Origin: Luteipulveratus mongoliensis
GTDB lineage: Bacteria; Actinomycetota; Actinomycetes; Actinomycetales; Dermatophilaceae
Direction: 5' to 3'
NCBI RefSeq assembly: GCF_001190945.1
Contig: NZ_CP011112.1
Span: 4,464,001-4,528,000, forward strand
Length of the DNA stretch: 64,000 nucleotides
Shown here: piece after piece, positions 8,009 to 16,905 of the stretch
Position numbering within the stretch: the stretch's first letter is position 1
Layout of the letters: each line of letters starts with the position of its first letter
Notes under the pieces: model-generated
The model's database searches: none
Told to the model about the DNA's origin: nothing
Seen by the model: only the letters and a program-made list of their open reading frames with translations
Translations under genes and position numbers: made by a program

Positions 8009-9196
8009 GTGAAGCAGCTGGCGATCTTGATGTTCTGCGTGTTCAGCGTGACGACCGGGGAGTTCGCGGTGGCCGGGATCCTGCCCGACGTCGCGGCAGA
8101 TCTCGGTGTCCCGGTCGGTCAGGCCGGGCTGCTGATCACCGCGTACGCAGCCGGCATGATCATCGGTGGTCCCGTGCTGACTGCGCTGACGACAGGGGCC
8201 TCGCGGAAACCGCTGATGTTGGCGCTGCTCGGGGTCGCCGTGGTCGGCAACATCGGATCGGCCCTCGCGCCCACCTTCGCCACGGTCCTGGCCGCACGAG
8301 TCCTGACGGCCCTGGTGACCTCGACGTTCTTCGCGCAGGCGATGGTCCTGGCCGTACGCCTGGGGCCGCCGGAACGCGCCGCGACGGCGGTGGCCCGGCT
8401 CGCGCTCGGGATGAGTCTGGCGATGGTCATCGGCGCTCCGATCGGCACCGTCATCGGCCACCACTGGGGCTGGCGCGCGACGTTCGGCGGCATCGGCGTG
8501 GCCTGCCTGGCCGGCCTCCTCCTCGTTGCTCGAGCGGTCACGGACCCCGAGCCCGGCGAGCGCCGCGGCTCGGCGATCGGCGAGCTGCGCGTGCTGCGTC
8601 GGCGTCCTGTCATCGGAGCACTCGCGGTGACCGCGGTCGGCAACGTCGGCGTACTCATGGTGTTCAGCTATCTCGCTCCCCTCATGACGGAGGTTGCCGG
8701 ACGCGCCGCGAACGGCCTGCCGATGTTGCTGCTGGCCTACGGGGTCGGCGCGACCGTCGGCAACCTCCTCGGCGGGTTCGTCTTCGACCGACGGCCGCAG
8801 TCCGCGTTGCCGCTCCTGCTGGGCGCGCTCGCCGTCGCCCTGGTCGTCTCCTGGTTGGTCGCCACGAGTCCCCTACCCGGCGCCGCGGCCGTCGTCGTCA
8901 TCGGCGCGCTCGGGTTTGCCGTCATCCCGGGCATGCAAGCCCGCGTGATGTCCGCCGCTGCCGACGCCCCGACCCTGGCGATGGCCGTCAACGCGTCCGG
9001 TTACCAGGTCGCGGCGGCTGCAGCCGGGCTGATCGGCGGCCTCATCACCGACTCGGGCGCAGGCCCTCGACCGATCTACCTGGTCGCGGCGGTGCTCACC
9101 GCCTGCGGGTTGGCCCTCAGCTCGTGGACCGCGCGACAGAGCGAGCGGTCCACACTGCTCCGCCGGCGGACACCCGAGTGGCGGACGACCCGATGA
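8009..9196 (+). CDS. MFS drug-resistance-type exporter (DHA1, AraJ-like)
   Basis: 395 residues from GTG 8009. About twelve hydrophobic helices, with the opening GEFAVAGILPDVAADLGV motif of the AraJ/Cmx-type sugar-drug exporter family, where TxxEFxxxGxLP is usual. It is likely a proton-coupled efflux pump in the plasma membrane. It is controlled by the divergent MerR gene. Its last 80 bp overlap the 3' end of the convergent cobIJ gene. Both frames look genuine there, because CobJ family similarity runs close to its stop. The substrate cannot be told from sequence. Confidence 0.88.
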   Translation: MKQLAILMFCVFSVTTGEFAVAGILPDVAADLGVPVGQAGLLITAYAAGMIIGGPVLTALTTGASRKPLMLALLGVAVVGNIGSALAPTFATVLAARVLTALVTSTFFAQAMVLAVRLGPPERAATAVARLALGMSLAMVIGAPIGTVIGHHWGWRATFGGIGVACLAGLLLVARAVTDPEPGERRGSAIGELRVLRRRPVIGALAVTAVGNVGVLMVFSYLAPLMTEVAGRAANGLPMLLLAYGVGATVGNLLGGFVFDRRPQSALPLLLGALAVALVVSWLVATSPLPGAAAVVVIGALGFAVIPGMQARVMSAAADAPTLAMAVNASGYQVAAAAAGLIGGLITDSGAGPRPIYLVAAVLTACGLALSSWTARQSERSTLLRRRTPEWRTTR

Positions 9197-10637
9197 TGAG
9201 CAGGCACTTCATGTCGACAGTCTCGGGGTCGAGCTCGCCAAGGGTCGTGACGACCAACGACTCGTCGGTACGACCCGCGTCGCGTCCGATGATCACGGGG
9301 GTTGGAGAGTCCTTGTGCTCCAGCATGATTCGTTGCGCGTCGGCCAGTTGGTGTGGGCGCGCTCGTGACCTCGGGTTGTAGATCGCGAGCACGAGATCGG
9401 CTGTCGCCACCGCCCGCAGCCGTTCTTCGATGACCGACCAGGGCTTGAGCCGGTCGGACAGGCTCATGACGGCGAAGTCCCCGCCGATCGGTGCCCCGGC
9501 CCGGGCTGCCACAGCCTGCACGGCCGAGAGCCCCGGCAGCACGCGGACGTGCACGACGTCGTACGCCGGATCCGTCGCCTGCGCCTCGAACACCGCCGAG
9601 GCCATGCCGAAGACACCGGCGTCCCCACCCGAGACGACGGCGACCCGCTCCCCGCTCACTGCGAGATCGAGCGCAAGACGACCGCGGTCGACCTCAACCG
9701 TGTTGCCGCTGGAGTGCCGGAGCAGGCCCGGACGTTGAGGCACCCGGTTGACGTAGGGCGCGTAGCCGATCACGTGGTCGACCTCCGCCAGGACCTGGCT
9801 CACCTCGGGTGTCATCCACTCGTCGGGTCCTGGTCCGAGACCGACCACGTAGACCTCTTGAGCACGAGACTCGCTGTCCGACAACGGCTTTGACGCCTCG
9901 CCATGACGACGGCGGGACGGTGCGGAGTCGCCGCCCACGAGGATGACCGAGAAGTACGGCACGCTCGCCGGGTCGACCTCCGACACCGGCAGCAGCCGCT
10001 CGCGGTCGGTCGACGCGCGTTCGACGAAGACGGCGTCGTCGAGCCGTCCGGCTGACTCCAGAGCCCGACGGACCGCGGGGAAGGTGCGACCGAGCTTCAT
10101 GATGACCGCACCCTCGGTGTCGGCCAACCGGCGCGCGAGCTCCGGCTCGGGCAGGGTGCCCGGCAGCACGGTGAGCACATCGGCCTGCCGCACCAACGGC
10201 ATCGCGGCCGTTGCCGTGGCGGCCGCCATCGAGGTCACGCCCGGCACGATCTCGACTCGGTAGTCGGCGCTGAGGCGGTCGTACATGTACATGAAGGAGC
10301 CGTAGAACAACGGGTCACCTTCGGACAGGAGCACCACATCGCGACCCGCGGCGAGATGGGCTGCGAGCCGGCTCGCGGACGCCTCGTAGAACTCCTCCAT
10401 CGCACCCGCATAGCCGCCCGGGTGCTGAACCGTCCCGGTCGTGACGGGATAGACCAGCTCCTCCTCGACCTTGCCGTCAAGCCGGTCTGCCACGATCGCG
10501 CGCGCGTTGGACGAGCCTGGTCGACCGGAATGATAGGCAATGATGCCTGCGCGGTCGATCAGCCGAACGGCCTTGAGTGTCAACAGCTCTGGATCGCCGG
10601 GGCCGACCCCAATCCCATAGAGGATGCCCGTGCTCAT
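9117..10637 (-). CDS. cobIJ: Precorrin-2 C20-methyltransferase / precorrin-3B C17-methyltransferase fusion
   Basis: 506 residues. Residues 1-245 are CobI (opening [20 protein letters not shown], with [12 protein letters not shown]). Residues about 262-506 are CobJ ([44 protein letters not shown]). CobI adds the C20 methyl to precorrin-2. CobJ methylates C17 and contracts the ring to give precorrin-4. The fusion is known in Mycobacterium and other actinobacteria. The ATG at 10637 overlaps the cobH stop (ATGA). It is the last gene of the minus-strand cobG-cobH-cobIJ operon. Confidence 0.95.
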   Translation of the reverse strand: MSTGILYGIGVGPGDPELLTLKAVRLIDRAGIIAYHSGRPGSSNARAIVADRLDGKVEEELVYPVTTGTVQHPGGYAGAMEEFYEASASRLAAHLAAGRDVVLLSEGDPLFYGSFMYMYDRLSADYRVEIVPGVTSMAAATATAAMPLVRQADVLTVLPGTLPEPELARRLADTEGAVIMKLGRTFPAVRRALESAGRLDDAVFVERASTDRERLLPVSEVDPASVPYFSVILVGGDSAPSRRRHGEASKPLSDSESRAQEVYVVGLGPGPDEWMTPEVSQVLAEVDHVIGYAPYVNRVPQRPGLLRHSSGNTVEVDRGRLALDLAVSGERVAVVSGGDAGVFGMASAVFEAQATDPAYDVVHVRVLPGLSAVQAVAARAGAPIGGDFAVMSLSDRLKPWSVIEERLRAVATADLVLAIYNPRSRARPHQLADAQRIMLEHKDSPTPVIIGRDAGRTDESLVVTTLGELDPETVDMKCLLIIGSSATRVSAGGAVWTARSVARSTS

Positions 10638-11278
10638 TCCGCCTCCTGCGCGATGGCGTTGAGCGCGGAGGCAGCCATGGCCGACCCACCTCGGCGACCA
10701 CGAACCGTGAGGTGCGGGACGCGCGGTGCGTACGACTCCAAAGCCTCCTTGGACTCCGCGGCGCCGATGAAACCGACCGGCACACCGATCACGGCGGCGG
10801 GCGGTGCGGCGCCGTCGGCCAAGAGCTCGAGCAGGTGGAACAGCGCAGTCGGAGCGTTGCCGATCGCCACCACCGAGCCGGCCAGTCGCTCGCCCCAGAG
10901 CGAGACCGCCGCTGCCGACCTGGTCGTCCCGAACTCCTTGGCCAGCAAAGGAACTCGCTCATCGCGGAGAAGACAGACCACATCGTTGTCGCGCGGGAGC
11001 CGGGCTCTGGTCACCCCAGACGCAACCATGTTGGCGTCGGTCAGGATGGGCGCACCGGCGGCGAGGGCGGTACGCGCGGCGGCTACGAAGTCGTCGGTGA
11101 TGCGCAGGTCCGCTGCGAGATCGACCTGCCCGGAGGCGTGAATGATCCGGACGGCGACCTTCTCGGCGTCCGCAGGAAGGTGCGCCGCGTCGGCCTCCGC
11201 GCGGATCGTCGCGAAGGACTGCCGATAGATCTCGGCCCCATCGGTCTCGTAGTCGTAGCGTCTCGTCGGCGCCTTCAC
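10634..11278 (-). CDS. cobH: Precorrin-8X methylmutase
   Basis: 214 residues from GTG 11278. Family landmarks are [10 protein letters not shown], the [14 protein letters not shown] segment containing the catalytic His, [24 protein letters not shown] and [16 protein letters not shown]. It moves the methyl group from C11 to C12, giving hydrogenobyrinic acid. The start overlaps the cobG stop (GTGA) and its stop overlaps the cobIJ start, so the three are coupled. Confidence 0.95.
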   Translation of the reverse strand: MKAPTRRYDYETDGAEIYRQSFATIRAEADAAHLPADAEKVAVRIIHASGQVDLAADLRITDDFVAAARTALAAGAPILTDANMVASGVTRARLPRDNDVVCLLRDERVPLLAKEFGTTRSAAAVSLWGERLAGSVVAIGNAPTALFHLLELLADGAAPPAAVIGVPVGFIGAAESKEALESYAPRVPHLTVRGRRGGSAMAASALNAIAQEAE

Positions 11279-12141
11279 GCGAGCTCCTTCGGCAGATAGT
11301 CAAGGTTGTAGAGCACGATGCCGCGCCATGGCGTGATGACGAGTCCCGTGGCGTACGAAGCGATCTCGCGTACTCGGTCAGCCGGGACCGCCCCATCGTG
11401 CAGATCAAGGTGGACGGCCCAGCGTCCGTCGTTCTGCCGTATCGGACCGTACGCCGGTGGCTGGCCATCCTGCCGCTCCCACCGGACCGCAGCTCCCAGC
11501 TCGACGCCCTGACCGGGCAGCTCCTGGACGTGCCAGGCCGCACTCTCGCCCTCACCACAGACTGCGAGGAAACGATGGGCGCGGTCGATCAGTGTCGCCA
11601 CGATCTGGTCGACCGCAACCACCGAGTCGGCGCGCTCACCGACCACGATCTGCGCCGAGTCGGGCGCGATGACGACAGCGCCCAGGTCGACCGACGCCGC
11701 CGCGATGTCACCCCGCCCGTCGTCCAGCGCGAAGAGGAACTTGCCCGGCAGACCGGCCAGGGCGTCATCCTCCAGCAGCGCTTCGTCGAGGTCCGCGACG
11801 ACGCCTCGCAGGTCGACGATCCCGCCAGCAAGTCCCGTGAGCGGGGAGCAAGTGATGTTGCGGACGAGGTCGTGTGAGCGCCGCGGCAGCAGGCCGACAG
11901 CCTCGATCTCGTCGCTCACGTCAAGGCCCGCCGCGAGCCCACGCAGCTGGACGTTCGCGCGCGAGGTGAGGTGGACGTACCCGTCGCCCTCGCGCTCGGC
12001 GATATCGGCGAGCGCTGTCAGGCCAGACGCGCTCACCCGACCGCCAGGCAGTCGTACGCGCAGCAGGTCCCCGTCGTCCGCGCGCCACGGCCGCAGCACG
12101 CCAGGGCAGCGGTCGAGGCGGGTGCGAGTCACGGCGGACAT
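11275..12141 (-). CDS. cobG: Precorrin-3B synthase, C-terminally short
   Basis: 289 residues from ATG 12141 ([16 protein letters not shown]). The open frame reaches 12225, but that part lies over the opposite-strand riboswitch. It shows the nitrite/sulfite reductase half-domain ([28 protein letters not shown]) and the start of the Fe-S/siroheme-like domain ([10 protein letters not shown]). A second half-domain ends TPWRGIVL. CobG normally goes on with a Cys-rich segment that completes the [4Fe-4S] site, but here the protein ends 12 residues later at the cobH start. Only three Cys are present in total. Either the family is short here or the enzyme has lost its cluster. Confidence 0.8.
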   Translation of the reverse strand: MSAVTRTRLDRCPGVLRPWRADDGDLLRVRLPGGRVSASGLTALADIAEREGDGYVHLTSRANVQLRGLAAGLDVSDEIEAVGLLPRRSHDLVRNITCSPLTGLAGGIVDLRGVVADLDEALLEDDALAGLPGKFLFALDDGRGDIAAASVDLGAVVIAPDSAQIVVGERADSVVAVDQIVATLIDRAHRFLAVCGEGESAAWHVQELPGQGVELGAAVRWERQDGQPPAYGPIRQNDGRWAVHLDLHDGAVPADRVREIASYATGLVITPWRGIVLYNLDYLPKELA

Positions 12142-12176
12142 GCTCGCACGACCCTCGGGGTAGCCTGAGCGGGCAC

Positions 12177-12273
12177 ATCCCTGCGAGACCAGGAACCCGG
12201 TGCCATTCCGGGGCGGTTCCGCCACTGTGAAGCCGGCGCCAGCGCCGACCAGCCAGACACTGGCCGCGGGGAT
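12177..12273 (+). promoter_or_regulatory. Cobalamin riboswitch upstream of cobN
   Basis: The core GGAACCCGGTGCCATTCCGG is followed by GGCGGTTCCGCCACTGTGAA and a B12-box-like AGCCAGACACTGGCC (12250-12264). P1 can form between ATCCCTGCG (12177-12185) and CGCGGGGAT (12265-12273). A separate hairpin CGGGG-CGAGAA-CCCCG lies at about 12286-12301, just before the ribosome binding site AGGAG (12305-12309) of cobN, so it could act at translation initiation. Extent is approximate. Confidence 0.92.
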
Positions 12274-12316
12274 CTCCGACCATCACGGGGCGAGAACCCC
12301 GCTAAGGAGCTCCTCG

Positions 12317-15300
12317 ATGACGCGCATCCTGCTGCTGTCCACGTCCGACACCGATCTGCTGTCCGCCCGCGCCAGCGGTGCCGACTTCGACCTGGGCAAC
12401 CCCAGCCGTACGCCGGTCGCCGGCCTCCCCGAGCGTCTCACCTCCGTGGACCTCGTCGTTGTGCGCATCCTCGGCACCGCGCGCACCTGGCAGGACGGGC
12501 TGGACGCCATCGCCGCGTCGGGGACACCGACGGTCGTGCTCGGTGGCGAGCAGCTGCCGGACGCCGAGCTGATGTCGCTCTCGACCGTGCCGGTCGGAAC
12601 GGCGGCCCAGGCTCACCTCTATCTCGCGCAGGGCGGACCCGCCAACCTCACCCAGCTGCACGCCTTCTTGTCGGACACGGTGCTGCTCACCGGCGAGGGC
12701 TTCGAGGCACCCGCGGAGATGCCGACCTGGGGCTGGCTCGATCGCAGCCCCGCTGGTCGAGTAGCCACGAGGGACCGCAGCCCCGCTGGTCGAGTAGCCG
12801 TGAGGGACCGCAGCCCCGCTGGTCGAGTAGCCGTGAGGGACGAGCGGCGTATCGAGACCACAGACCGTGCACGCATCGGCATCCTGTTCTACCGAGCGCA
12901 CGAGAGCAGCGGCAACGCCGCCTTTGTGCACGACCTTGCCGACGCCATCGATGCAACGGGCGAGGCCGTCGGGCTGCCGATCTTCTCGTCCTCGCTGCGC
13001 AGTGCGCCCGCTGATCTGATCGAGGCGTTCGGCACCCTGGACGCGCTCATCGTCACGGTGCTCGCGGCCGGTGGCAGCAAGCCTGCGACCGCCGGCGCCG
13101 GCGAGGACGACGAGGCCTGGGACGTCGCGGCGATGGCGGCCCTGGACATCCCGATCCTGCAGGGCCTGTGCCTGACGTGGTCGCGCGAGGACTGGGCCGA
13201 GTCCGACGACGGCCTCTCGCCCATTGACTCGGCCAACCAGGTCGCCATCCCCGAGTTCGACGGCCGGATCATCACAGTTCCCTTCTCGTTCAAGGAGATT
13301 GACGAGGACGGACTGCCGTCGTACGTCGCCGATGAGGAGCGCTGTCACCGCCTTGCCGGCATCGCGGTCTCGCACGCCCGCCTCCGCCGAGTGCCGCCGA
13401 AGGACCGCAAGGTCGCGCTGATGCTGTCGGCGTACCCGACCAAGCACAGCCGCATCGGCAACGCAGTCGGACTCGACACTCCCGTCACCGCGATCCGGCT
13501 GCTGCGCGCCATGCGCGAGGCGGGGTACGACCTCGGCCCGGTCGGCGCGATACCTGGGCTGGACGACGTCGAGCCCATCGAAGGCGAGGAGCCGGACACC
13601 ACCGCCGGCAACGCTCTCATCCATGCGCTCATCGATGCGGGCGGGCAGGACGAGGAGTGGCTCACGCACGCCCAGCTCGACGACGGCACTGTGCGAGTCA
13701 GCGCCGGCGACTACCGCACCTGGACCGCGAACCTGCCCGATCAGCTGCGGGACTCGATGCGCGAGACCTGGGGCGAGGCGCCCGGCTCGCTGTTCGTCAA
13801 CAAGGCCGACGAGATCGTGCTCGCCACCATCCAGGCCGGCAACGTCGTGATCCTGATCCAGCCGCCGCGTGGCTTCGGCGAGAACCCGGTCGCGATCTAT
13901 CACGACCCCGACATGCCGCCATCGCACCACTACCTCGCCGCATACCGTTGGCTGGAGCGGGGATTCGGCGCTCACGCGGTCGTTCACCTCGGCAAGCACG
14001 GCTCGATGGAGTGGCTGCCCGGCAAGAACGCCGCGATGTCCGCCACCTGCGCGACCGACGCCGCCATCGGCAACATGCCGCTGATCTACCCGTTCCTCAT
14101 CAACGACCCGGGCGAGGGCGCGCAGGCCAAGCGCCGCGCGCACGCCACGATCATCGACCACCTCGTGCCGCCCATGGCCCGCGCCGAGTCGTACGGCGAC
14201 ATCGCCCGTCTCGAGCAGCTGCTGGACGAGCACGCCAATATCGCGGCGATGGACCCGGCCAAGCTGCCTGCGATCCGCGCGCAGATCTGGACCCTCATCC
14301 AGGCGGCCAAGATGGACCACGACCTCGGCCTGGACGACCGGCCCCACGACGCCGAGTTCGACGATTTCCTGCTGCACGTCGATGGCTGGCTGTGCGAGGT
14401 CAAGGACGCCCAGATCCGGGACGGCCTGCATGTCCTCGGACAGGCGCCGAGCGGCGAGGCGCGGGTCAACCTCGTGCTCGCCATACTGCGCGCATCTCAG
14501 GTGTGGGCGGGTCAGGCAGGTGCGCTCCCCGGGCTGCGAACAGCGTTGGGGCTGAAGGAAGGTGGCTCCGAGCTGGCCGCCGTCGATGCTGTCGAGCAGC
14601 AGGCCCGCACCCTGGTTCAAGCGATGGAGGATGCGGACTGGGCGCCCGCGGCCGCAGCCACCGTCGTCGCCGAGCACGCACCGACCGCCGAGTCAGACGT
14701 ACGCCGGGTCCTTGAGTTCGCGGCCACGGAGGTCGTCCCGCGGCTCGGTCGGACCACGGACGAGCTCACCAACGTGCTGCACGCCCTGGACGGCGGCTAC
14801 ATCCCGGCCGGCCCGTCCGGGTCTCCGTTGCGCGGTTTGGTCAATGTCCTGCCGACCGGCCGCAACTTCTACACGGTCGATCCGAAGGCCGTGCCGAGCC
14901 AGTTGGCCTTCGAGACCGGCCAACAGCTCGCGACCTCCTTGCTCGAGCGCTACGTCGCCGACACCGGCGACTACCCCCGGTCGGTCGGGCTCTCCGTCTG
15001 GGGCACATCGGCCATGCGCACCTCGGGCGATGACATCGCAGAAGTGCTGGCACTGCTCGGTGTTCGCCCCATCTGGGATCCGGCCTCCCGCCGCGTGACG
15101 GAGCTGCAGGTCGTCCCGCTCGACGAGCTGGGTCGGCCGCGCATCGACGTCACGGTCCGCATCTCGGGCTTCTTCCGCGACGCCTTCCCCCACGTGGTCA
15201 CCATGCTGGACGATGCCGTTCAGCTCGTGGCCGCGCTCGACGAGCCCGAGGACCAGAACTTCGTCCGCGCGCACGCACAGGCCGACCTTGCGGAGCACGG

Positions 15301-16048
15301 CGACGAAAGGCGAGCAACCACAAGGATTTTCGGCTCCAAACCAGGCGCGTACGGGGCGGGCATCCTCCCCCTCATCGAGTCCGGCAGCTGGCGCGACGAC
15401 AAGGACCTGGCCGAGGTCTACACGACGTGGGGTGGCTACGCCTACGGCCGCGACCTCGACGGCGCTCCCGCGCAGGAAGACATGCGGACGTCGTACCGGC
15501 GAATTGCGGTGGCAGCCAAGAACACTGACACCCGCGAGCACGACATCGCCGACTCCGACGACTACTTCCAGTACCACGGCGGCATGGTCGCCACGGTGCG
15601 CGCGCTCACGGGAGAGGAGCCGGCGGCGTACATCGGAGATTCCACTTCGCCCGATGTGGTCCGTACGCGCTCGCTGGGTCAGGAGACATCTCGCGTCTTC
15701 CGGGCCCGCGTCGTCAACCCTCGCTGGATCTCCGCGATGCGGCGGCATGGCTACAAGGGTGCGTTCGAGCTGGCAGCGACGGTCGACTACCTCTTCGGAT
15801 ACGACGCGACGACCGGCGTGGTCACCGACCACATGTATGAGACTCTCGCCCAGACCTACGCGCTCGACGAGGAGACGCAGGCGTTCATGCGGCACGCCAA
15901 CCCCTGGGCGTTGCGAGGCATCATCGAGCGGCTGCACGAGGCGCACGAGCGTGAGCTGTGGGCCGAGCCCGAGCCGGGCACCCTGGAGGCACTCCAGCAG
16001 GTGTATCTGGAGCTCGAGGGTGACTTGGAGGACCGCGAGTCGCGATGA
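12317..16048 (+). CDS. cobN: Cobaltochelatase subunit CobN
   Basis: 1243 residues from ATG 12317, with AGGAG seven bases upstream and a B12 riboswitch in the leader. It is the large corrin-binding subunit that inserts cobalt into hydrogenobyrinic acid a,c-diamide, using an AAA+/VWA partner. That partner is probably the chelatase at 3251-5296. Visible CobN/BchH landmarks include LNAYPTKHSRIGNAVGLDTP-like (here LSAYPTKHSRIGNAVGLD), GFGENPVAIYHDPDMPPSHH, HLGKHGSMEWLPGK and the C-terminal FLFGYDATTG region. Residues about 143-175 are three copies of an 11-residue unit DRSPAGRVA(T/V)R encoded by a 33-bp tandem repeat, which is not part of the normal family. Stop overlaps cobF (ATGA). Confidence 0.95.
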   Translation: MTRILLLSTSDTDLLSARASGADFDLGNPSRTPVAGLPERLTSVDLVVVRILGTARTWQDGLDAIAASGTPTVVLGGEQLPDAELMSLSTVPVGTAAQAHLYLAQGGPANLTQLHAFLSDTVLLTGEGFEAPAEMPTWGWLDRSPAGRVATRDRSPAGRVAVRDRSPAGRVAVRDERRIETTDRARIGILFYRAHESSGNAAFVHDLADAIDATGEAVGLPIFSSSLRSAPADLIEAFGTLDALIVTVLAAGGSKPATAGAGEDDEAWDVAAMAALDIPILQGLCLTWSREDWAESDDGLSPIDSANQVAIPEFDGRIITVPFSFKEIDEDGLPSYVADEERCHRLAGIAVSHARLRRVPPKDRKVALMLSAYPTKHSRIGNAVGLDTPVTAIRLLRAMREAGYDLGPVGAIPGLDDVEPIEGEEPDTTAGNALIHALIDAGGQDEEWLTHAQLDDGTVRVSAGDYRTWTANLPDQLRDSMRETWGEAPGSLFVNKADEIVLATIQAGNVVILIQPPRGFGENPVAIYHDPDMPPSHHYLAAYRWLERGFGAHAVVHLGKHGSMEWLPGKNAAMSATCATDAAIGNMPLIYPFLINDPGEGAQAKRRAHATIIDHLVPPMARAESYGDIARLEQLLDEHANIAAMDPAKLPAIRAQIWTLIQAAKMDHDLGLDDRPHDAEFDDFLLHVDGWLCEVKDAQIRDGLHVLGQAPSGEARVNLVLAILRASQVWAGQAGALPGLRTALGLKEGGSELAAVDAVEQQARTLVQAMEDADWAPAAAATVVAEHAPTAESDVRRVLEFAATEVVPRLGRTTDELTNVLHALDGGYIPAGPSGSPLRGLVNVLPTGRNFYTVDPKAVPSQLAFETGQQLATSLLERYVADTGDYPRSVGLSVWGTSAMRTSGDDIAEVLALLGVRPIWDPASRRVTELQVVPLDELGRPRIDVTVRISGFFRDAFPHVVTMLDDAVQLVAALDEPEDQNFVRAHAQADLAEHGDERRATTRIFGSKPGAYGAGILPLIESGSWRDDKDLAEVYTTWGGYAYGRDLDGAPAQEDMRTSYRRIAVAAKNTDTREHDIADSDDYFQYHGGMVATVRALTGEEPAAYIGDSTSPDVVRTRSLGQETSRVFRARVVNPRWISAMRRHGYKGAFELAATVDYLFGYDATTGVVTDHMYETLAQTYALDEETQAFMRHANPWALRGIIERLHEAHERELWAEPEPGTLEALQQVYLELEGDLEDRESR
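12743..12860. repeat. 3 x 33-bp in-frame tandem repeat plus palindrome half inside cobN
   Basis: Units start at 12743, 12776 and 12809 (CGCAGCCCCGCTGGTCGAGT then AGCC-CGAGGGAC), each exactly 33 bp. Copies 2 and 3 are identical; copy 1 differs in two bases. The array ends in GAGCGGCGTATCGAGACCA (to 12860). CTGGTCGAGTA and TATCGAGACCA form an imperfect inverted repeat. This resembles a palindromic element found dispersed in many actinobacterial genomes. Because the unit is a multiple of three, the cobN frame is kept. Confidence 0.85.
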
Positions 16049-16827
16049 GTGAGCCAGTGCACGTGAGCGTGATCGGTATCGGCTGTGGCAGTCCCGATCA
16101 CCTGACGCTGCAAGCGATTCGGGCGCTTGGACAGCTGGACGCCGTCCTCCTCACCGACAAACGGTCCGGTGAGGACCCCCTCGTGCACGTACGCGAGCAG
16201 ATCGTGGCCGAGCACGCTGCGCAGGCGAGGTCGGTCGTGGTGCACGACCCACCGCGCGAGCGGCGCGCTGACCACGTCGGCGACCAGGCGTCGTACGAGC
16301 AAGCCGTGTCGGTCTGGCACCAGGCTCGGGCGACAGCGTTCGCCGAGGTCCTCGCGACGCATGTCGGCCGCCGCGTCGGGTTCCTCGTCTGGGGTGACCC
16401 GGCGTTCTACGACTCGACCCTGCGGATCCTGGAGCAGGTCCGCTCGACCGGCCTCGGCCTGACGATCGACACCATCCCCGGCATCAGTGCGATCCAGCTG
16501 CTGGCCGCACGACATGGGTTGGTACTCAACGAGATCGGCACCTCGATCACCGTCACCACCGGCCGTCGCCTTGCCGACGAAGTAGCCCGCGGGACCGACA
16601 ACATCCTCGTCATGCTGAACCGCACCCTGGACGCCGCGTCGATCGAAGGCGACTGGCAGATCTGGTGGGGCGGCAACCTCGGCACCGAGCACGAGTCGCT
16701 GCTGGCCGGCGACCTCCGAGAGAACACACCGCAGATCGAGGTCGAGCGCGACCGACTGCGTACGACGGCCGGTTGGGTCATGGATCTCTACCTCCTCCGC
16801 CGCACCGGGCCGGGCCACTCTCCCTGA
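16045..16827 (+). CDS. cobF: Precorrin-6A synthase (deacetylating)
   Basis: 260 residues. It opens VHVSVIGIGCGSPDHLTLQA, the tetrapyrrole methylase motif in its CobF form, with FLVWGDPAFYDST and TIPGISAIQLLAARHG. It methylates C1 of precorrin-5 and releases acetate in the aerobic pathway. The ATG overlaps the cobN stop, so it is co-translated with cobN under the riboswitch. CobF marks the oxygen-dependent route, in agreement with cobG. The stop codon lies inside the first of two palindromic repeats. Confidence 0.94.
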   Translation: MSEPVHVSVIGIGCGSPDHLTLQAIRALGQLDAVLLTDKRSGEDPLVHVREQIVAEHAAQARSVVVHDPPRERRADHVGDQASYEQAVSVWHQARATAFAEVLATHVGRRVGFLVWGDPAFYDSTLRILEQVRSTGLGLTIDTIPGISAIQLLAARHGLVLNEIGTSITVTTGRRLADEVARGTDNILVMLNRTLDAASIEGDWQIWWGGNLGTEHESLLAGDLRENTPQIEVERDRLRTTAGWVMDLYLLRRTGPGHSP

Positions 16828-16852
16828 CACCGGGCCAAACGGGCCTTGGTCA
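16825..16852. repeat. Palindromic repeat, copy 1 (cobF terminator region)
   Basis: TGACACCGGGCC-AAAC-GGGCCTTGGTCA. It is near-identical in layout to 16877-16905 and begins with the cobF stop codon. The inner GGCC/GGCC and outer TGAC/GTCA arms pair weakly. It probably contributes to termination between the convergent cobF and 16903-17292 genes. Confidence 0.55.
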
Positions 16853-16876
16853 CGGCACCCGTCGGGCCACTTCTCA

Positions 16877-16905
16877 TGACACCGGGGCCAACGCCCCCTT
16901 GGTCA
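16877..16905. terminator. Palindromic repeat, copy 2; probable bidirectional terminator
   Basis: TGACACCGGGGC-CAAC-GCCCC-CTTGGTCA with a GGGGC/GCCCC stem inside TGAC/GTCA arms. Its last three bases (16903-16905) are the stop codon of the minus-strand gene. It lies between two convergent genes. Confidence 0.6.

Noticed and set aside
12743-12841. CRISPR array
   Set aside because: The three 33-bp units are directly contiguous with no spacers and are translated in frame in cobN.
12302-14677. 791-codon open frame antisense to cobN
   Set aside because: Shadow of cobN, and it also covers the 33-bp repeat array. No homology.
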